Notes under the pieces: model-generated
Seen by the model: the letters and a program-made list of their open reading frames with translations, nothing else
The model's database searches: none
What the model was told of the DNA's origin: nothing
Program-made: the position numbers and the translations under genes
In this document: piece after piece, positions 39,258 through 48,233 of the stretch
Position numbering within the stretch: the first letter of the stretch is position 1
Layout: every line of letters begins with the position of its first letter
Assembly: GCF_012927445.1 (NCBI RefSeq)
Contig: NZ_JABBPD010000004.1
Span: 465,039-529,038, forward strand
From: Rhodoferax sp.
Lineage (GTDB): Bacteria; Pseudomonadota; Gammaproteobacteria; Burkholderiales; Burkholderiaceae_C
Direction: 5' to 3'
DNA length: 64,000 nt

Positions 39258-40466
39258 TCAGGCTTTCACGGTGATCGATGAAAACTGCAGATGGTGCATG
39301 AACTCGCGCAGGATCAGAAGCGTTGCAGCGAAGGCGGCGCTGGCGGGCATGCCTTCGCTCGAAGCCGGCCTGCCGAGCGTGACCTGCGCCAGCCGTTCAA
39401 ATGTTCGTTCCATCACATCGAGTGACAGGCTCAATTCTGCTTGATCAGGGACGCCCGCGATCAGTGCGATCTCGCGGATGGCGGCATCCGTCGTCACAAG
39501 GATTGAATCGTTGGCGATCAGTGTTCGCGCGCGGGTCACCTCATCCTCAACCGCCATGATGGCATTTTCCAGTTCAGCCGGCGTGGGCGGATGGTGCTTG
39601 AAAAAATCGGCCGCTGTTTTTTCAGCCCCGATGGCGAGTTGCAGCGTCGCGGCCGGTTCTTCGCCAGTTCCGGCAGCAATGGTGGTTTGATTTGCGCCAA
39701 TATGCAGCACCGTGATGGGCGTGCCCTGCGGCACGCCCGATCTGAGGGCGCGGTAGCGCAGACGGATGCTGGTTTCGATCGGGGTCTGGGCGCTGACCCA
39801 TGCAAGAAAGTCCGCTTGCATCGTTGCACTGATCTCATGCGCAATCGGATAGAGGTGGATCGCATGGGCCACGCCCAAGTTGCTTAGCCATTGGTCCGAG
39901 CGCTGCGCCCACATCACCGGCAGCTTGCTGTCGTACTCGCCGTGCGCAATGAAACTACGCAGGTGCGCCAGTTGCGCTTTCTTGGCGAGGTGCGGTTCGA
40001 GCTCGGGCAAGATCCGACCCGACAGAACCGCGAAGCCGGCGACCCGCTCGGGCGCGCTCAGTGCCACGCTGGCGCTGAGAATGCCGCCTTGGCTAAAGCC
40101 GGCGATCAACGTGTTCTGCGGGGCGATACCGTAGGCCGTCTGCAGCTGCCCGACGAAGCGGATCAAGGCCTGGCGGCTTTGTTCGGCTTCTGCGGCCACG
40201 ATGCGGGGGCCGCTGGCGCTGAAGGTGACGCGAAACCAGCCGAACTGCCCCGATGCAAATTCCAGCGGACCGCGTGGCAGCACGACCAGCGTGTCCGGGT
40301 CCATCGACGCTGCCAGGTCCGCGAGATTCATCTCGCTGCCGCCCACGCCGTGTAGCAGCAGCACGCACGCCTTCGGCTTGACGGGCACGGGCTGCCGCAG
40401 ACGAAAGGCCAAGTCAAAGGCCGCATCTTGCTGCAACGAACTGATCGAGTTGTGCAAACTGGTCAT
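39258..40466 (-). CDS. Carboxylesterase fused to a Ppx/GppA-like half domain
   Basis: The 402-residue protein has two parts. Residues 1 to about 230 are a phospholipase/carboxylesterase-type alpha/beta hydrolase: oxyanion LLLHGVGGSE, nucleophile GFSQGG (Ser125), Asp179 (HGEYDSKLPV) and His210 (IAHEIS). Residues about 245-402 resemble the second half of Ppx/GppA phosphatases: LHIGANQTTI (where DIGGGSTEL is usual), LQLAIGAEKTAADFF, ILVTTDAAIREIALIAG and a last helical block ending FMHHLQFSSITV. The Asp and Glu of the phosphatase glycine-rich loop are missing, so that part may bind rather than cut. ATG at 40466 has aggaa upstream; the TTG at 40484 is less likely. It lies 14 bases after the dioxygenase gene, in one operon. 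Confidence 0.75.
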   Translation of the reverse strand: MTSLHNSISSLQQDAAFDLAFRLRQPVPVKPKACVLLLHGVGGSEMNLADLAASMDPDTLVVLPRGPLEFASGQFGWFRVTFSASGPRIVAAEAEQSRQALIRFVGQLQTAYGIAPQNTLIAGFSQGGILSASVALSAPERVAGFAVLSGRILPELEPHLAKKAQLAHLRSFIAHGEYDSKLPVMWAQRSDQWLSNLGVAHAIHLYPIAHEISATMQADFLAWVSAQTPIETSIRLRYRALRSGVPQGTPITVLHIGANQTTIAAGTGEEPAATLQLAIGAEKTAADFFKHHPPTPAELENAIMAVEDEVTRARTLIANDSILVTTDAAIREIALIAGVPDQAELSLSLDVMERTFERLAQVTLGRPASSEGMPASAAFAATLLILREFMHHLQFSSITVKA

Positions 40467-40480
40467 GGTGAAATTCCTGT

Positions 40481-41290
40481 TCAAGAGATGATTGTGGCGG
40501 CATGCCCATTCGGCAAGCCCCAGACATAAGACTCCATCGACAGCACGCCGTTGGTGATGCCGCCCTCGATGACGTGCGCGACTTCCGCGTTACCACGCGC
40601 CCCCAAGGCGACCAGCAAGGGCAGGTAGTGCTCTTCGGTGGGATGGGCCCGTTCAGCATGCGGCGCCAGTTGACGGTAGGCCAGCAATTGCTCGACTTGG
40701 TGATTGACGACGGCTTGGCGAGTCCAGTGCGTGAACTCGCGGGCATAGGCCGCCTCGCTCGTTCCCGACTGGCGAAACTCGTAGAGGTTGTGCGTCAGAC
40801 TGCCAGAGGCCACGATCAGCACGCCGCGTTGCCGCATCGACGCCAGTGCCTGGCCGAGCTTGAAGGCACTGGCCGTGTCCAGCGCATGGGGCATCGACAC
40901 CTGAAAAACAGGCACCTTGGCCTCGGGCAACAGGTGGCGCAACGGCACCCAGGCGCCGTGATCCAGACCGCGCCGCTCATCCACAGCAACGCCATAACCG
41001 GCCTCCGAAAGCAACTGGACCGTTTCTCGGGCTAACGGCGGGTGACCGCTGGCGGGGTATTGCAGTTGGTAGAGCTTGGCGGGAAAACCGCCAAAGTCGT
41101 GAACCGTCTCCGGGGCGGCCGTCGTCATGACGGTGACGTCCCGGGTCTGCCAGTGCGGCGATACCACCAGCACCGCCGTGACGCCCGACAGTTGCTGACC
41201 CAAGGCCTGCAGGTGGGGGCCGAGCACGCCGGGTTCGAGGGCAAAGGTCGGCGCACCGTGGGAGATAAAAAAAACTGGAGCCAGGTTCAT
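40481..41290 (-). CDS. DODA-type extradiol dioxygenase family protein (YgiD-like)
   Basis: This 269-residue class III extradiol-dioxygenase-like protein starts MNLAPVFFISHGAPTFAL with the metal-binding His, and has SPHWQTRDV, ERRGLDHGAWVPLRHLLP with a second His, and ASGSLTHNLYEF with a third. E. coli YgiD, of this family, opens DOPA. The native substrate here is unknown, presumably a small catechol. The ATG at 41290 is chosen; the frame extends upstream only as a non-coding extension. It is the first gene of a two-gene operon with the esterase fusion and divergent from a LysR regulator. Confidence 0.87.
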   Translation of the reverse strand: MNLAPVFFISHGAPTFALEPGVLGPHLQALGQQLSGVTAVLVVSPHWQTRDVTVMTTAAPETVHDFGGFPAKLYQLQYPASGHPPLARETVQLLSEAGYGVAVDERRGLDHGAWVPLRHLLPEAKVPVFQVSMPHALDTASAFKLGQALASMRQRGVLIVASGSLTHNLYEFRQSGTSEAAYAREFTHWTRQAVVNHQVEQLLAYRQLAPHAERAHPTEEHYLPLLVALGARGNAEVAHVIEGGITNGVLSMESYVWGLPNGHAATIIS

Positions 41291-41408
41291 AAAGTGTCCT
41301 TGGGTTGTCGTTGAACCATCGGTTGAGCGACGGTGAGGCAAGCTTTTCATGCAGTGACCGAACTTTATTCGTCTTTTAAGCTGAGATAAACAGCCTAAAA
41401 TTAGATAC

Positions 41409-41419
41409 ATTGTTTCAAT
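41409..41419. promoter_or_regulatory. Possible LysR-type site in the divergent promoter region
   Basis: attgtttcaat is a small inverted repeat with a 3-base centre, 11 bases before the LysR start codon. The whole 139-base gap (41291-41429) drives the LysR gene one way and the dioxygenase-esterase pair the other. LysR regulators usually bind such gaps; this exact site is a guess. Confidence 0.3.
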
Positions 41420-41429
41420 AAAAAGCACA

Positions 41430-42329
41430 ATGGACCGATTCCTGGAAATGCAAACCTTCAATGCCGTCGTCGACGCCGGCAGCTTCGTCAAGGCGGCCGA
41501 TGCGCTGGACGTCTCCAAAGCGGCGGTATCGCGCTACGTCGCCGACCTGGAAACGCGCTTGGGGGTGCGGCTCTTGCAGCGCACGACGCGGCGGCTCTCC
41601 CTGACCGAAGAAGGCCAGGTGTTTTACGCGCGCAGCAAGGAACTGCTGGCCGGGGTCGACGAGGCCGAGGCTGAAATCACCTCGCGCACCGGTGCTGCCA
41701 GCGGTCTGCTGCGGGTCAACGCACCGGTCACCTTCGGCATCCGCCATCTGGCGCCACTGTGGGGGATGTTTCTCAGCCGCTATCCGAACGTCTCGCTGGA
41801 TGTGACCCTGGCGGACCGCGTGGTGGATCTGGTCGAAGAGGGTTACGACGTGGCGATCCGGATCGCGACCTTGCCCAGTTCAACGCTGATCAGCAAACGT
41901 CTGGCCAGCACCCTCATGGTGCTCTGCGCTTCTCCCGTCTACCTCAAGGTGCATGGGGTGCCACGTCATCCCGCCGAGCTGGCGGAACACACGGTGATTT
42001 CCTACCGCTACTGGTCCACCAAAGACGAGTGGCATTTCGACGGGCCGCAAGGGCTGGTCAGCGTGAAGACTCGGCCCTGCATGCACACCAACAGCGGCGA
42101 CACCTGCCGTGCAGCGGCACTGGCGCATCAGGGCATTATTTTGCAGCCAACTTTTCTGGTGGGGGACGATCTCGCGGCGGGCACGCTGGTGGAACTGATG
42201 CCCGAATTTCGCTCCCTCGAGCTGGGAATTTACGCGATCTACCCGACCCGCAAGTACGTCTCGCCGAAGGTGCGTGCGCTCATCGATTTCCTCGCCGAGC
42301 ACTTTGCCCAGACACACTCAGCGTGGTGA
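41430..42329 (+). CDS. LysR-family transcriptional regulator
   Basis: This 299-residue regulator has the N-terminal winged helix (MQTFNAVVDAGSFVKAADALDVSKAAVSRYVADLETRLGVRLLQRTTRRLSLTEEG) and the LysR ligand-binding domain (from about residue 90, with GYDVAIRIATLPSSTLISKRL). It is divergent from the dioxygenase-esterase operon, and the arrangement suggests it controls that operon and itself. The inducer is unknown. The 3' end overlaps the stop region of ccmI (tail to tail, 12 bases). Confidence 0.95.
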   Translation: MDRFLEMQTFNAVVDAGSFVKAADALDVSKAAVSRYVADLETRLGVRLLQRTTRRLSLTEEGQVFYARSKELLAGVDEAEAEITSRTGAASGLLRVNAPVTFGIRHLAPLWGMFLSRYPNVSLDVTLADRVVDLVEEGYDVAIRIATLPSSTLISKRLASTLMVLCASPVYLKVHGVPRHPAELAEHTVISYRYWSTKDEWHFDGPQGLVSVKTRPCMHTNSGDTCRAAALAHQGIILQPTFLVGDDLAAGTLVELMPEFRSLELGIYAIYPTRKYVSPKVRALIDFLAEHFAQTHSAW

Positions 42330-43148
42330 AGGCGGGCTTGCAGTTGAAGAAGCCGCGAGTTCGCGTGCGACGACCAGACTGGATTGAACCTGTTCGACCA
42401 GACGGTTATCCGCAGCGCCAAACTGCACGACCTGCTCCCAGTACTTCACTGCACTGGCGTAGTCCTGTTTTTCAAACGCATAGGCACCCGCCAGCGACAG
42501 CGCCTTGAGATTGTGCGGATCGCTCTTGAGGGCGCGCGCCACCCACTTCATGGGCTCACCCGCCAGGCGGCGATTGTTTTTGACGGCCAGGGCATCCGCG
42601 TAATCCGCCAGCAACACGGCGTCATCGCCACTCAAGGCAATTGCTTTTTCATAGCTGTTGATGGCCTCGGGGTTGCGGCCCAGCATGCTGTAGGAGCGCG
42701 CCAACATGGCCCAGCCTTCGGCATCCTGCGGCTTGTCCTGCAGTCTCGCTGCCAGCTTCTCGGTCATCGCGCTGATCTGGTCAACATCGCTGGCATGGGT
42801 TTTTTCCCCGGCGGCCGCAGCCCCACCGCCGGTGCTGTCCGTCAAGCGGGCGGATGAGTAACCGGTCCAGCTGTAGCCGAGGATAGCCACGAGAAGCACC
42901 ACCCCCGCCAGCGTGGCCCACAACTGCCATGAGGGTCGCGTCAGCGGCTGAACTGTTGGAGCCCCAGCACGCTCAACCGCTGGCGCCTCCTGGAGCACCC
43001 CATCCAGAATGCGGCGCTCAAGTCGCGTCCGGCCTTCCTCGTAAAACTCTCGTGACAAGGCCCCCGAGGCGTGGAGTTCCTGAAGCTCTTGTAGTTGTCG
43101 TTTGACCGCCGTGATGTCAAACGCGACGGGGGCAGCTGAAGTCGTCAT
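42318..43148 (-). CDS. ccmI: Cytochrome c biogenesis protein CcmI
   Basis: CcmI carries apocytochrome c to the haem ligation complex. This 276-residue protein has the N-terminal ITAVKRQLQELQELHASGALSREFYEEGRTRLERRIL (CcmI-type N domain), one transmembrane helix (about 77-97) and C-terminal TPR repeats (AEGWAMLARSYSMLGRNPEAINSYEKAIAL and DYASAVKYWEQVV). It is the last gene of the ccm operon, 42 bases after ccmH. It lacks a second membrane helix that some CcmI proteins have. Confidence 0.92.
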   Translation of the reverse strand: MTTSAAPVAFDITAVKRQLQELQELHASGALSREFYEEGRTRLERRILDGVLQEAPAVERAGAPTVQPLTRPSWQLWATLAGVVLLVAILGYSWTGYSSARLTDSTGGGAAAAGEKTHASDVDQISAMTEKLAARLQDKPQDAEGWAMLARSYSMLGRNPEAINSYEKAIALSGDDAVLLADYADALAVKNNRRLAGEPMKWVARALKSDPHNLKALSLAGAYAFEKQDYASAVKYWEQVVQFGAADNRLVEQVQSSLVVARELAASSTASPPSPR

Positions 43149-43190
43149 GGAGGCCTTAGGAAATCTGGTGACTGAAATAAAAGAACGGCT

Positions 43191-43643
43191 TCAATGGCGA
43201 GGCGCTGCTGGGCCGGGCGTCTCGGGTTCATCTGGATCGAAGGCCTCAGGCGGCAGGCGGCTGCGTCGCCGCAAGACCACAAACAGGGCGGCCAAACTGA
43301 TCAGCAGCAGCAGCCCGGGGCCAAACCACAGCACCACGGTACTCGCCTTCAAGGGCGGCCGATACAGCACAAAATCTCCATACCGGGCGGTCATGTAATC
43401 GATGATCTGTTGGTCACTTTGGCCCTGCTGCAGCTGCTCCATCACCTGGTTGCGCAAATCCACCGCCAGCGCGGCGTGCGAATCGGCAATGGTCTGGTTC
43501 TGACAGACCAGACAACGCAATTCGGAGGTGATGCGCACCATGCGAGCATCCAACACCGGGTCTTTTGCTACCAGCACGGCTTCCTTCGCGTGGCCGAGCA
43601 GGGCAAAAGCCGAAAAAAACAAAACCCACATCAACTTAGCCAT
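43191..43643 (-). CDS. ccmH: Cytochrome c-type biogenesis protein CcmH
   Basis: CcmH reduces the CxxCH cysteines of apocytochrome. The 150-residue protein has a signal-like N-terminus (MAKLMWVLFFSAFALLGHAKEAVL), the redox motif LRCLVCQNQTIADS and a C-terminal transmembrane helix (VVLWFGPGLLLLISLAALFVVL). This is the single-domain CcmH (CcmL) type that pairs with a separate CcmI. Its start overlaps the ccmG end by eight bases. Confidence 0.95.
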   Translation of the reverse strand: MAKLMWVLFFSAFALLGHAKEAVLVAKDPVLDARMVRITSELRCLVCQNQTIADSHAALAVDLRNQVMEQLQQGQSDQQIIDYMTARYGDFVLYRPPLKASTVVLWFGPGLLLLISLAALFVVLRRRSRLPPEAFDPDEPETPGPAAPRH

Positions 43644-44166
43644 TGAGTTGCCTCACCAAAGGTTCGATGCGCGAGCGAATGACATCCGGCGTGAGTGGCC
43701 CGATGTGTTTGAAACGAACCACGCCCTGACGGTCGATGATGAAAGTCTCCGGCACGCCGTACACCCCCCAGTCAATGCCAACACGCCCGTCCTGGTCAAA
43801 CAAAGAAGCGTCATACGGATTACCGAACCGCGCCAGCCACTGCAAGCCCTCGGGCCGACTGTCTTTGTAGTTCAAGCCGTAAATGGGGAGCAACTTGCTT
43901 TGTGCAAATTTAACCAGCAGCGGGTGCTCCTGTCGGCAGGCAACACACCATGAAGCCCAGACATTGAGCATCCACACCTTGCCCAGCAAATCGTCCCGGC
44001 GAATGGTTTGGGCCGGATTCTCCAGTTGCGTCAAGGAAAAAGCCGGCGCGGGCTTGTCGATCAAAGGCGAAGGCACTTCCCTGGGGTTGAGCTTGAGACC
44101 CGCCGCCAGAAAAGCGACCAGACCCAAAAACACGCCCAAGGGCAACAGAAACTTCAGGTATCTCAT
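43636..44166 (-). CDS. ccmG: Thiol:disulfide interchange protein CcmG (DsbE)
   Basis: CcmG is a membrane-anchored thioredoxin that keeps the maturation cysteines reduced. The 176-residue protein has an N-terminal anchor helix (LKFLLPLGVFLGLVAFLAAGL) and the active site NVWASWCVACRQEHP (CVAC in place of the usual CxPC), with GVYGVPETFIID carrying the cis-Pro. ATG at 44166 overlaps the ccmF stop by four bases. The CVAC active site is common in this family. Confidence 0.95.
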   Translation of the reverse strand: MRYLKFLLPLGVFLGLVAFLAAGLKLNPREVPSPLIDKPAPAFSLTQLENPAQTIRRDDLLGKVWMLNVWASWCVACRQEHPLLVKFAQSKLLPIYGLNYKDSRPEGLQWLARFGNPYDASLFDQDGRVGIDWGVYGVPETFIIDRQGVVRFKHIGPLTPDVIRSRIEPLVRQLNG

Positions 44167-46148
44167 GTCGTCGCGCCAGCAGCGGCCCCCAGCGCCGGCA
44201 GCGCACTGCGCTGCTTTGACCGGTAGCGCCGGTCGGTTACCGCCAACAAACCACCCAGGGCCATCAGCAGGCAACCGCCCCAGATCCAGTCAATAAACGG
44301 TTTGACATAGACCCGCACAATCCACGCGTCACCTTCCACCGGCTCACCCAGAGACACATACAAATCACGCGTTAATCCGACATCGATGGCGGCTTCGGTC
44401 ATGGGGTTTTGCTGGACTCGGTAGACCCGCTTCTCAGGGCTCATGTCGAACAGCTTGCGGCCCTCGCGGCTGACTTCCACCAAACCCCTGACGGCGGCGT
44501 AGTTGGGGCCCTCCAGCTCGCTCGTTCCCTTGAACGTGAAGGTGTAACCCTTGACCGTGGTGCTGTCACCCACCGTCATCTTGACGTCGCGTTCCACTTC
44601 ATAGGTTTTAACCATCGCAACACCAAAACAAAAAGCCGCCACTCCCAAATGCGCCAGCATCATGCCCAGCAAGGCCCGCGGCATTTGCTTGAACCGTCGC
44701 GGCACATCGCGCCAGGCGCCACCGGCAGGGCGCATCCGCCCCCACACATCGGTGGCAACGGAACCCACAATCCAGTACGCCATCAACAAGCCAAAGCTGG
44801 TCACAAGATTGATCTCCCCGGCCAGCCAGCCGGTTGCCAGCGCCGCCAGCACGGCCACGCCGGCGGCCCAGAGCAGCCGCCGGGCCAGCGCGGGAACGTG
44901 ATCTTCTTTCCAGCGCGCCAGCGGGCCGACCCCCATCAAAAAGATGGCCGGCGCCATGAGCGGCATGAAGACCGTGTCAAAGTAAGGCGGACCCACCGAT
45001 AGCTTGCCCAGACCCAAGGCGTCAAGCAACAGCGGGTACAGCGTGCCAAGCAGCACCGCGGCGGCCGCCACCACCAGCATGACGTTGTTGCCCAGTAACG
45101 CCGACTCTTTGGACACCAGGGCAAAGCGCGACCCCAGACCCACCCTGGGCGCCCGCCATGCGTACAGGGCCAATGACGCGCCCACCACCACGGTGAGGAA
45201 AACCAGAATGAACAGCCCCCGCCGGGGGTCCGTCGCAAAGGCATGCACCGAAGACAGCACGCCCGAGCGCACCAAAAATGTACCGAGCAAGGACAGCGAA
45301 AACGCCAGAATGGCCAACAGCACCGTCCAGGACTTGAAGCCCCCGCGTTTTTCAGTCACCGCCAGCGAGTGGATCAGCGCCGTGCCCACCAGCCAGGGCA
45401 TGAACGACGCGTTTTCCACCGGGTCCCAAAACCACCAGCCGCCCCAGCCCAACTCGTAGTAGGCCCACGAGCTGCCGAGTGCGATGCCGATGGTCAGAAA
45501 CATCCACGCCACGGTGGTCCAGGGACGCGTCCAGCGGGCCCAGGTCGCGTCCAGGTCACCCCCGATCAAGGCGGCAATCGCAAAGGCAAACGCCACCGAG
45601 AAACCGACATAACCCATGTACAGCAGCGGCGGATGCGTCACCATGCCCATGTCCTGCAGCAACGGGTTCAGGTCGCGGCCATCGGGCGGCACCGGAAACA
45701 GGCGGTCGAACGGATTGGAGGTCAGCAGCATGAAGAGTAAAAAGCCGACGGCAATCAGACCCATGACCGCCAGAATGCGCGCCAGCACCGGCAACGGCAG
45801 ATGCTGGCTGTAACGTGCCACGGCCACCATCCAGACGCACAGCATCACCACCCACAACAAGAGCGAGCCTTCATGGCCGCCCCAAACCCCGGCAATGCGG
45901 TACTGCAAGGGCAGCGCCGTGTTGGAGTTGGTCGCGACATACAACACCGAAAAGTCATGCCGGACAAACGACGCCACCAAACAGGCAAAGGCGATGGCCA
46001 CCAGTACAAACAAGGCATAGGCCGCAGGACGAGCCAGTTGCATCCAGTCGGTGCGGCCACGCTGTGCACCCATCAAAGGCAGAGTGCCCAGCAGCAGGGC
46101 CACGCCGAGCGCGAGCCACAGCATGAAATGACCAATTTCAGGAATCAT
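44163..46148 (-). CDS. ccmF: Haem lyase CcmF
   Basis: CcmF, with CcmH and CcmI, ligates haem to apocytochrome c. The 661-residue protein has about 14-15 transmembrane helices, and the tryptophan-rich haem-handling WWD block GWGGWWFWDPVENASFMPW with conserved His residues nearby (THPPLLYMGYVGF). ATG at 46148 overlaps the ccmE stop (TGATG). It is in the middle of the ccm operon. Length and topology are normal. Confidence 0.97.
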   Translation of the reverse strand: MIPEIGHFMLWLALGVALLLGTLPLMGAQRGRTDWMQLARPAAYALFVLVAIAFACLVASFVRHDFSVLYVATNSNTALPLQYRIAGVWGGHEGSLLLWVVMLCVWMVAVARYSQHLPLPVLARILAVMGLIAVGFLLFMLLTSNPFDRLFPVPPDGRDLNPLLQDMGMVTHPPLLYMGYVGFSVAFAFAIAALIGGDLDATWARWTRPWTTVAWMFLTIGIALGSSWAYYELGWGGWWFWDPVENASFMPWLVGTALIHSLAVTEKRGGFKSWTVLLAILAFSLSLLGTFLVRSGVLSSVHAFATDPRRGLFILVFLTVVVGASLALYAWRAPRVGLGSRFALVSKESALLGNNVMLVVAAAAVLLGTLYPLLLDALGLGKLSVGPPYFDTVFMPLMAPAIFLMGVGPLARWKEDHVPALARRLLWAAGVAVLAALATGWLAGEINLVTSFGLLMAYWIVGSVATDVWGRMRPAGGAWRDVPRRFKQMPRALLGMMLAHLGVAAFCFGVAMVKTYEVERDVKMTVGDSTTVKGYTFTFKGTSELEGPNYAAVRGLVEVSREGRKLFDMSPEKRVYRVQQNPMTEAAIDVGLTRDLYVSLGEPVEGDAWIVRVYVKPFIDWIWGGCLLMALGGLLAVTDRRYRSKQRSALPALGAAAGATT

Positions 46149-46606
46149 CAACGCTTCTCCAGCACCACGGAGGCGGCTACTTTTTCTTTACTCTGCGCGG
46201 CTCGTTTGAGCGCCTCCGCCGCTTCAGGTGGCATGTAGTTTTCGTCATGCTTGGCCAGCACTTCACGCGCCTCAAACACACCGCCACGCATGCGCCCCTG
46301 GGCGACGACGCCCTTGCCCTCTTTGAACAGGTCGGGCAAGATGCCTTCAAACCGCACGGGCACGGTCTGGACGGTATCCGTCACCCTGAAATTGACCGCT
46401 ACACCCTCGCGTTTGACGCTGCCTGCGACCACCAGCCCCCCCAGCCTGAAGGTGCGCTCCGCAGGGGCTTCGCTGGCGGCGATCTGGGTCGGCGTGTAAA
46501 AAAATACCAGGTTACTCTGGAAGGCATTGAGCACCAGGGCGACGGCAACGCCGACCACGGTGATGACGCCGGCAGCGATGGCCAGGCGTTGGTAACGAGG
46601 TTTCAT
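46148..46606 (-). CDS. ccmE: Haem chaperone CcmE
   Basis: CcmE takes haem covalently from CcmC and gives it to CcmF. The 152-residue protein has an N-terminal anchor helix, a beta-barrel domain (FRLGGLVVAGSVKREG; VRFEGILPDLFKEGKGVVAQGRM) and the covalent-haem His in VLAKHDENYMPPE. It is 12 bases after ccmD. Normal length. Confidence 0.96.
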   Translation of the reverse strand: MKPRYQRLAIAAGVITVVGVAVALVLNAFQSNLVFFYTPTQIAASEAPAERTFRLGGLVVAGSVKREGVAVNFRVTDTVQTVPVRFEGILPDLFKEGKGVVAQGRMRGGVFEAREVLAKHDENYMPPEAAEALKRAAQSKEKVAASVVLEKR

Positions 46607-46618
46607 GTTGATCTCCTG

Positions 46619-46777
46619 CTAGCCAGCATCGTGGATTTGGCTTAAGGCCCGCTTAAGACGGCGTCTCGCCGACAGAGGCTCCAGCACGGCTACAACAGCA
46701 CACAGGCCATAAGAGCCCCACACGTAAAGACCATAGCCACCCATGGCCCAAAACTCGCCCCAACTGTTCCAGTTCAT
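46619..46777 (-). CDS. ccmD: Small haem exporter protein CcmD
   Basis: CcmD is a small single-helix protein that holds CcmE with the CcmABC complex. This copy is 52 residues, starting MNWNSWGEFWAMGGYGLYVWGSYG and ending with a basic tail, RRRLKRALSQI. The ATG at 46777 overlaps the ccmC stop by four bases. It is easily missed because of its size, but position and the conserved WAMGGYGxYVW pattern are clear. Confidence 0.93.
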   Translation of the reverse strand: MNWNSWGEFWAMGGYGLYVWGSYGLCAVVAVLEPLSARRRLKRALSQIHDAG

Positions 46778-47532
46778 TCCCCTGCTCCCGCACGCTGACG
46801 CGCCAGCGCCAAAACCCAATCCGCATCCCGCTCACGCTCCAGGATGATTGCCCGCGTCCGTAAGAACACCACGGCAAACGCGTAGGCCCAAAAGGCCACC
46901 GTCATCAGCAGCATGGCGCTGAGCATGGTGTGGGCCATCGTGGGTGCCGCGCTCATGCTGATCGAGGCGCCCTGATGCAGGGTGTTCCACCAGCGCACCG
47001 AAAAATAAATGACCGGCACATTGACCGCACCCACCAGTGCCAGCAAGGCGCCCGCGTAGTCGGCACGCCGGGTATCGTCAATCGACTCCACCAGGGCGAT
47101 GTAGCCCAGGTACAAAAACAGCAAGATCAACTCCGACGTCAGCCGTGCATCCCACACCCACCAGGCGCCCCAGGTCGGCTTGCCCCAAAGCGCCCCGGTC
47201 CACAAGGCGAGTACCGTAAACAGCGCCCCGGTAGGGGCCAGCGCCCGGGCTACCATGGACGCCAGGCGGGCGTTGAAAGCCCAGCCCACCGTCGCCCAAC
47301 CCGCCATGACCAAGTACAACACCATCGACATCCAGGCGGCGGGCACGTGGATGAAAATAATCCGGTACGCCTGCCCCTGGGTGGCATCGGTCGGGGCGAC
47401 AAAAAAACCAACATACAGGCCCACCAGTCCGACCAGGCCGGTCAGGCCGAAAAGCCACGGAATCAAGCGCCCGGCCAGTGCATAAAAACGCGGAGGCGAA
47501 GCGTAGGTAAAAAATCGCAGAGAGCTTGTCAT
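46774..47532 (-). CDS. ccmC: Haem exporter protein CcmC
   Basis: CcmC loads haem on CcmE. The 252-residue protein has six transmembrane helices and the WWD motif GKPTWGAWWVWDARLTSEL, plus the first His in FIHVPAAWMS and the second in MAHTMLSAML. The ATG at 47532 (MTSSLRFFTYASPPRFYALAG) is the proper start; the upstream open frame to 47721 is a shadow of ccmB. It is third in the operon. Confidence 0.96.
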   Translation of the reverse strand: MTSSLRFFTYASPPRFYALAGRLIPWLFGLTGLVGLVGLYVGFFVAPTDATQGQAYRIIFIHVPAAWMSMVLYLVMAGWATVGWAFNARLASMVARALAPTGALFTVLALWTGALWGKPTWGAWWVWDARLTSELILLFLYLGYIALVESIDDTRRADYAGALLALVGAVNVPVIYFSVRWWNTLHQGASISMSAAPTMAHTMLSAMLLMTVAFWAYAFAVVFLRTRAIILERERDADWVLALARQRAGAGE

Positions 47533-47561
47533 GGCAATGGAAACGTTGAGGAGGGAAGTCT

Positions 47562-48233
47562 TCAGAGCACTGAAATGCGCAGCGCGGCCGCCGCGGCCGG
47601 TGGGGCACCCACCAGCGCCAACAATAGCAGCGCACCCAGTAGGGACAAGTGGCCCGCCGGAGACATCCCCATCTCCACGGCGGATACGGCACCGGCGCCA
47701 AAAATCAATACCGGGATGCACAGGGGCAGCACCAGCAACAAGAGTAAGGCACCACCACTGCGCAAGCCCAGCGTCAGCGCGGCCCCCACACTGCCGAGCA
47801 GGCTCAACACGGGCGTGCCCAGCAGCAAGGTCAGGGTCAGCGTAGCCAGGCCGCGTGGACTCATGTCGAACATCAAGCCCAGCACGGGCCCGGCTACCAC
47901 CAATGGCAAACCGGTCAGCACCCAGTGCACCAGGGCTTTGGCCGCCGCCAGCAGCACCAGGGAATGACCCGACAGCAGCATCTGATCGAGAGAACCGTCG
48001 TTGTAGTCACTGGTATAGAGCGTGTTGAGGGCCAGCAGGGTCGACAACAACGCGCAAACCCAGACAACGCCGCCGCCAATCTGGCGCAAGGTTTGCGGCT
48101 CGGGCCCGACGCCCAACGGAAACAGACTGGCCGCCACCGCAAAAAACACCACCGCCAGCCAGGCGTCCACCGGTCGGCGCCACGCCAGCCGCAAATCGCG
48201 CGCTGCCAACGCGACAAAACCATTGCAACTCAT
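47562..48233 (-). CDS. ccmB: Haem exporter protein CcmB
   Basis: CcmB is the membrane partner of the CcmA ATPase in the complex that releases holo-CcmE. This 223-residue protein has six hydrophobic helices and the family blocks ARDLRLAWRRPVDAWLAV, LLALNTLYTSDYNDGSLDQMLLS and LPLCIPVLIFGAGAV. ATG at 48233 overlaps the ccmA stop by four bases. Confidence 0.96.
   Translation of the reverse strand: MSCNGFVALAARDLRLAWRRPVDAWLAVVFFAVAASLFPLGVGPEPQTLRQIGGGVVWVCALLSTLLALNTLYTSDYNDGSLDQMLLSGHSLVLLAAAKALVHWVLTGLPLVVAGPVLGLMFDMSPRGLATLTLTLLLGTPVLSLLGSVGAALTLGLRSGGALLLLLVLPLCIPVLIFGAGAVSAVEMGMSPAGHLSLLGALLLLALVGAPPAAAAALRISVL

Noticed and set aside
42630..42680. Repeat-like tcatagctgttgat inside ccmI
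   Set aside because: The protein here is a normal TPR helix and the other repeat blocks are missing.
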